Of a DNA stretch of 6,592 nt, positions 5,992-6,592 are shown piece by piece (position 1 is the first letter of the stretch; every line of letters begins with the position of its first letter). The notes beneath the pieces were generated by a model. That model saw nothing but the letters and a program-made list of their open reading frames with translations. It was not told the origin of the DNA and made no database searches. This DNA is from Thermoplasmatales archaeon (lineage in GTDB: Archaea > Thermoplasmatota > E2 > DHVEG-1): contig JAGLML010000059.1 of assembly GCA_023140035.1 (NCBI GenBank), forward strand, positions 1 through 6,592, written 5' to 3'. Both the position numbers and the translations under genes were made by a program.

Positions 5992-6007
5992 GAAGATTTA
6001 CTTACAA

Positions 6008-6592
6008 TTAGTATTTTGATTGAGGTCGAAAACAGGGGCAATCTTCACACATTGTATCTATTGATTGTAAACAGTCCCGCATTACTGAAATTAATAAGAT
6101 AAATGGGTAGAATATATAGACTATAATGGTCAATATAGCATCAACAATTAACTCAATAAAGCATCGGGGTTTCCACTCTCCATATGCTGTGTAATCCTGT
6201 TGTTCTAACACACATTTATCCTCTGGTTTATTGTTTATGTTGTTCAAATAATCTATTAAGTCTTCTGGGTTATATCTGATATATTGAAGAGAAAGCATAA
6301 CTTCTATAAAATTTTCATCCTTTATTCTATCGTTGTAATTAATACGACTTAGGATACTGGTTAAGAACCACCTAAATGTTTTATCATCCATAATAGCAAT
6401 TTTATCTATGAATTTACGAATTAATGTTATCTTGTCATCTGGAGATGGAAGAAAGATTTTACTCCCCTGTCCTTTTCCAACATAATCACAAGTCAAACCC
6501 TTGCTTTCTTCATCTATCGCCCTCTTGCTTCTAACAGTGAACAACGGTGATGCTCTGGCGATAGTAGAAGATTTAGTGGTTTGATAACCAAC
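6008..6592 (-). CDS. unrecognised protein with one membrane segment and Cys-rich tail, 5' end beyond window
   Basis: The frame is open to the window edge, giving 194 residues. No ATG lies upstream, and the TTG at 6544 has no SD, so the real start is probably outside. Early residues read SPLFTVRSKRAIDEESKGLT and then CDYVGKGQGSK; the middle is a soluble helical region (DDKITLIRKFIDKI, MDDKTFRWFLTSILSRI). Near the end a hydrophobic stretch (FIELIVDAILTIIVYIFYPF plus ILLISVM) should cross or sit in the membrane. A short tail with four cysteines follows (DCLQSIDTMCEDCPCF), perhaps for metal binding, disulfides or lipid attachment. I do not recognise a named family; the SPLF..R.KRA...ESK pattern may belong to a conserved archaeal family of unknown function, from memory only. 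It converges on the recombinase across the repeat region. Confidence 0.7.
   Translation of the reverse strand, partial: VGYQTTKSSTIARASPLFTVRSKRAIDEESKGLTCDYVGKGQGSKIFLPSPDDKITLIRKFIDKIAIMDDKTFRWFLTSILSRINYNDRIKDENFIEVMLSLQYIRYNPEDLIDYLNNINNKPEDKCVLEQQDYTAYGEWKPRCFIELIVDAILTIIVYIFYPFILLISVMRDCLQSIDTMCEDCPCFRPQSKY

Larger units (their letters stand above)
5610..6007. other. 398-bp gene-poor region rich in repeats and hairpins
   Basis: No convincing gene is found on either strand. From left to right it contains a T-rich terminator candidate, small hairpins (5621-5668), an 18-bp imperfect tandem repeat (5710-5745), the first copy of a direct repeat (5761-5782), a G-rich segment with inverted repeats (5796-5918) and the second direct-repeat copy (5970-5991). 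It lies between convergent genes, so it should hold terminators rather than promoters. This density of structure is more than that needs. Confidence 0.6.

Overview
This is AT-rich archaeal DNA. The main evidence is a diphthamide synthase (Dph6), since diphthamide is made only by archaea and eukaryotes. A methanogen-type 6-oxopurine/methylthioinosine phosphorylase and an archease support this. Operon-leading genes have TATA-like boxes about 25-40 nt upstream and little or no Shine-Dalgarno (SD) sequence, while other genes carry AGGAG/AGGTGA-type SD sites. A euryarchaeal or Thermoplasmatota-like host is my guess; the lineage cannot be fixed from this window.

Layout. (1) Positions 1-1046, minus strand: a two-gene operon of a purine nucleoside phosphorylase (MTIP/MTAP family) and an archease cut by the window edge, joined by an ATGA stop/start overlap. 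(2) Positions 1127-1792, plus strand: dph6, divergent from the first operon. (3) Positions 1794-4179, minus strand: a large OPT-family oligopeptide transporter followed by an overlapping PqqD-like gene. This pair meets dph6 tail to tail with one base between stop codons, and oligo-T terminator-like tracts lie inside the opposing genes. (4) Positions 4374-5609, plus strand: a tyrosine recombinase with an unusual active-site box and a long C-terminal tail. (5) Positions 5610-6007: about 400 bp without a convincing gene but rich in structure: hairpins, an 18-bp imperfect tandem repeat, a 22-bp direct-repeat pair about 209 bp apart, and a G-rich segment with competing inverted repeats. (6) Positions 6008-6592, minus strand: the 3' part of an unrecognised gene with one hydrophobic segment and a cysteine-rich tail, open to the window edge.

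The left half is housekeeping: methylthio-purine salvage, tRNA-ligase maturation and EF-2 modification. The two places that may hold something new are the OPT transporter-PqqD pair, which suggests a PqqD-type peptide-binding protein tied to peptide transport without visible PQQ or RiPP enzymes, and the recombinase with the repeat-rich region beside it, which may hold attachment sites or a structured RNA. No CRISPR array, rRNA or tRNA was recognised.
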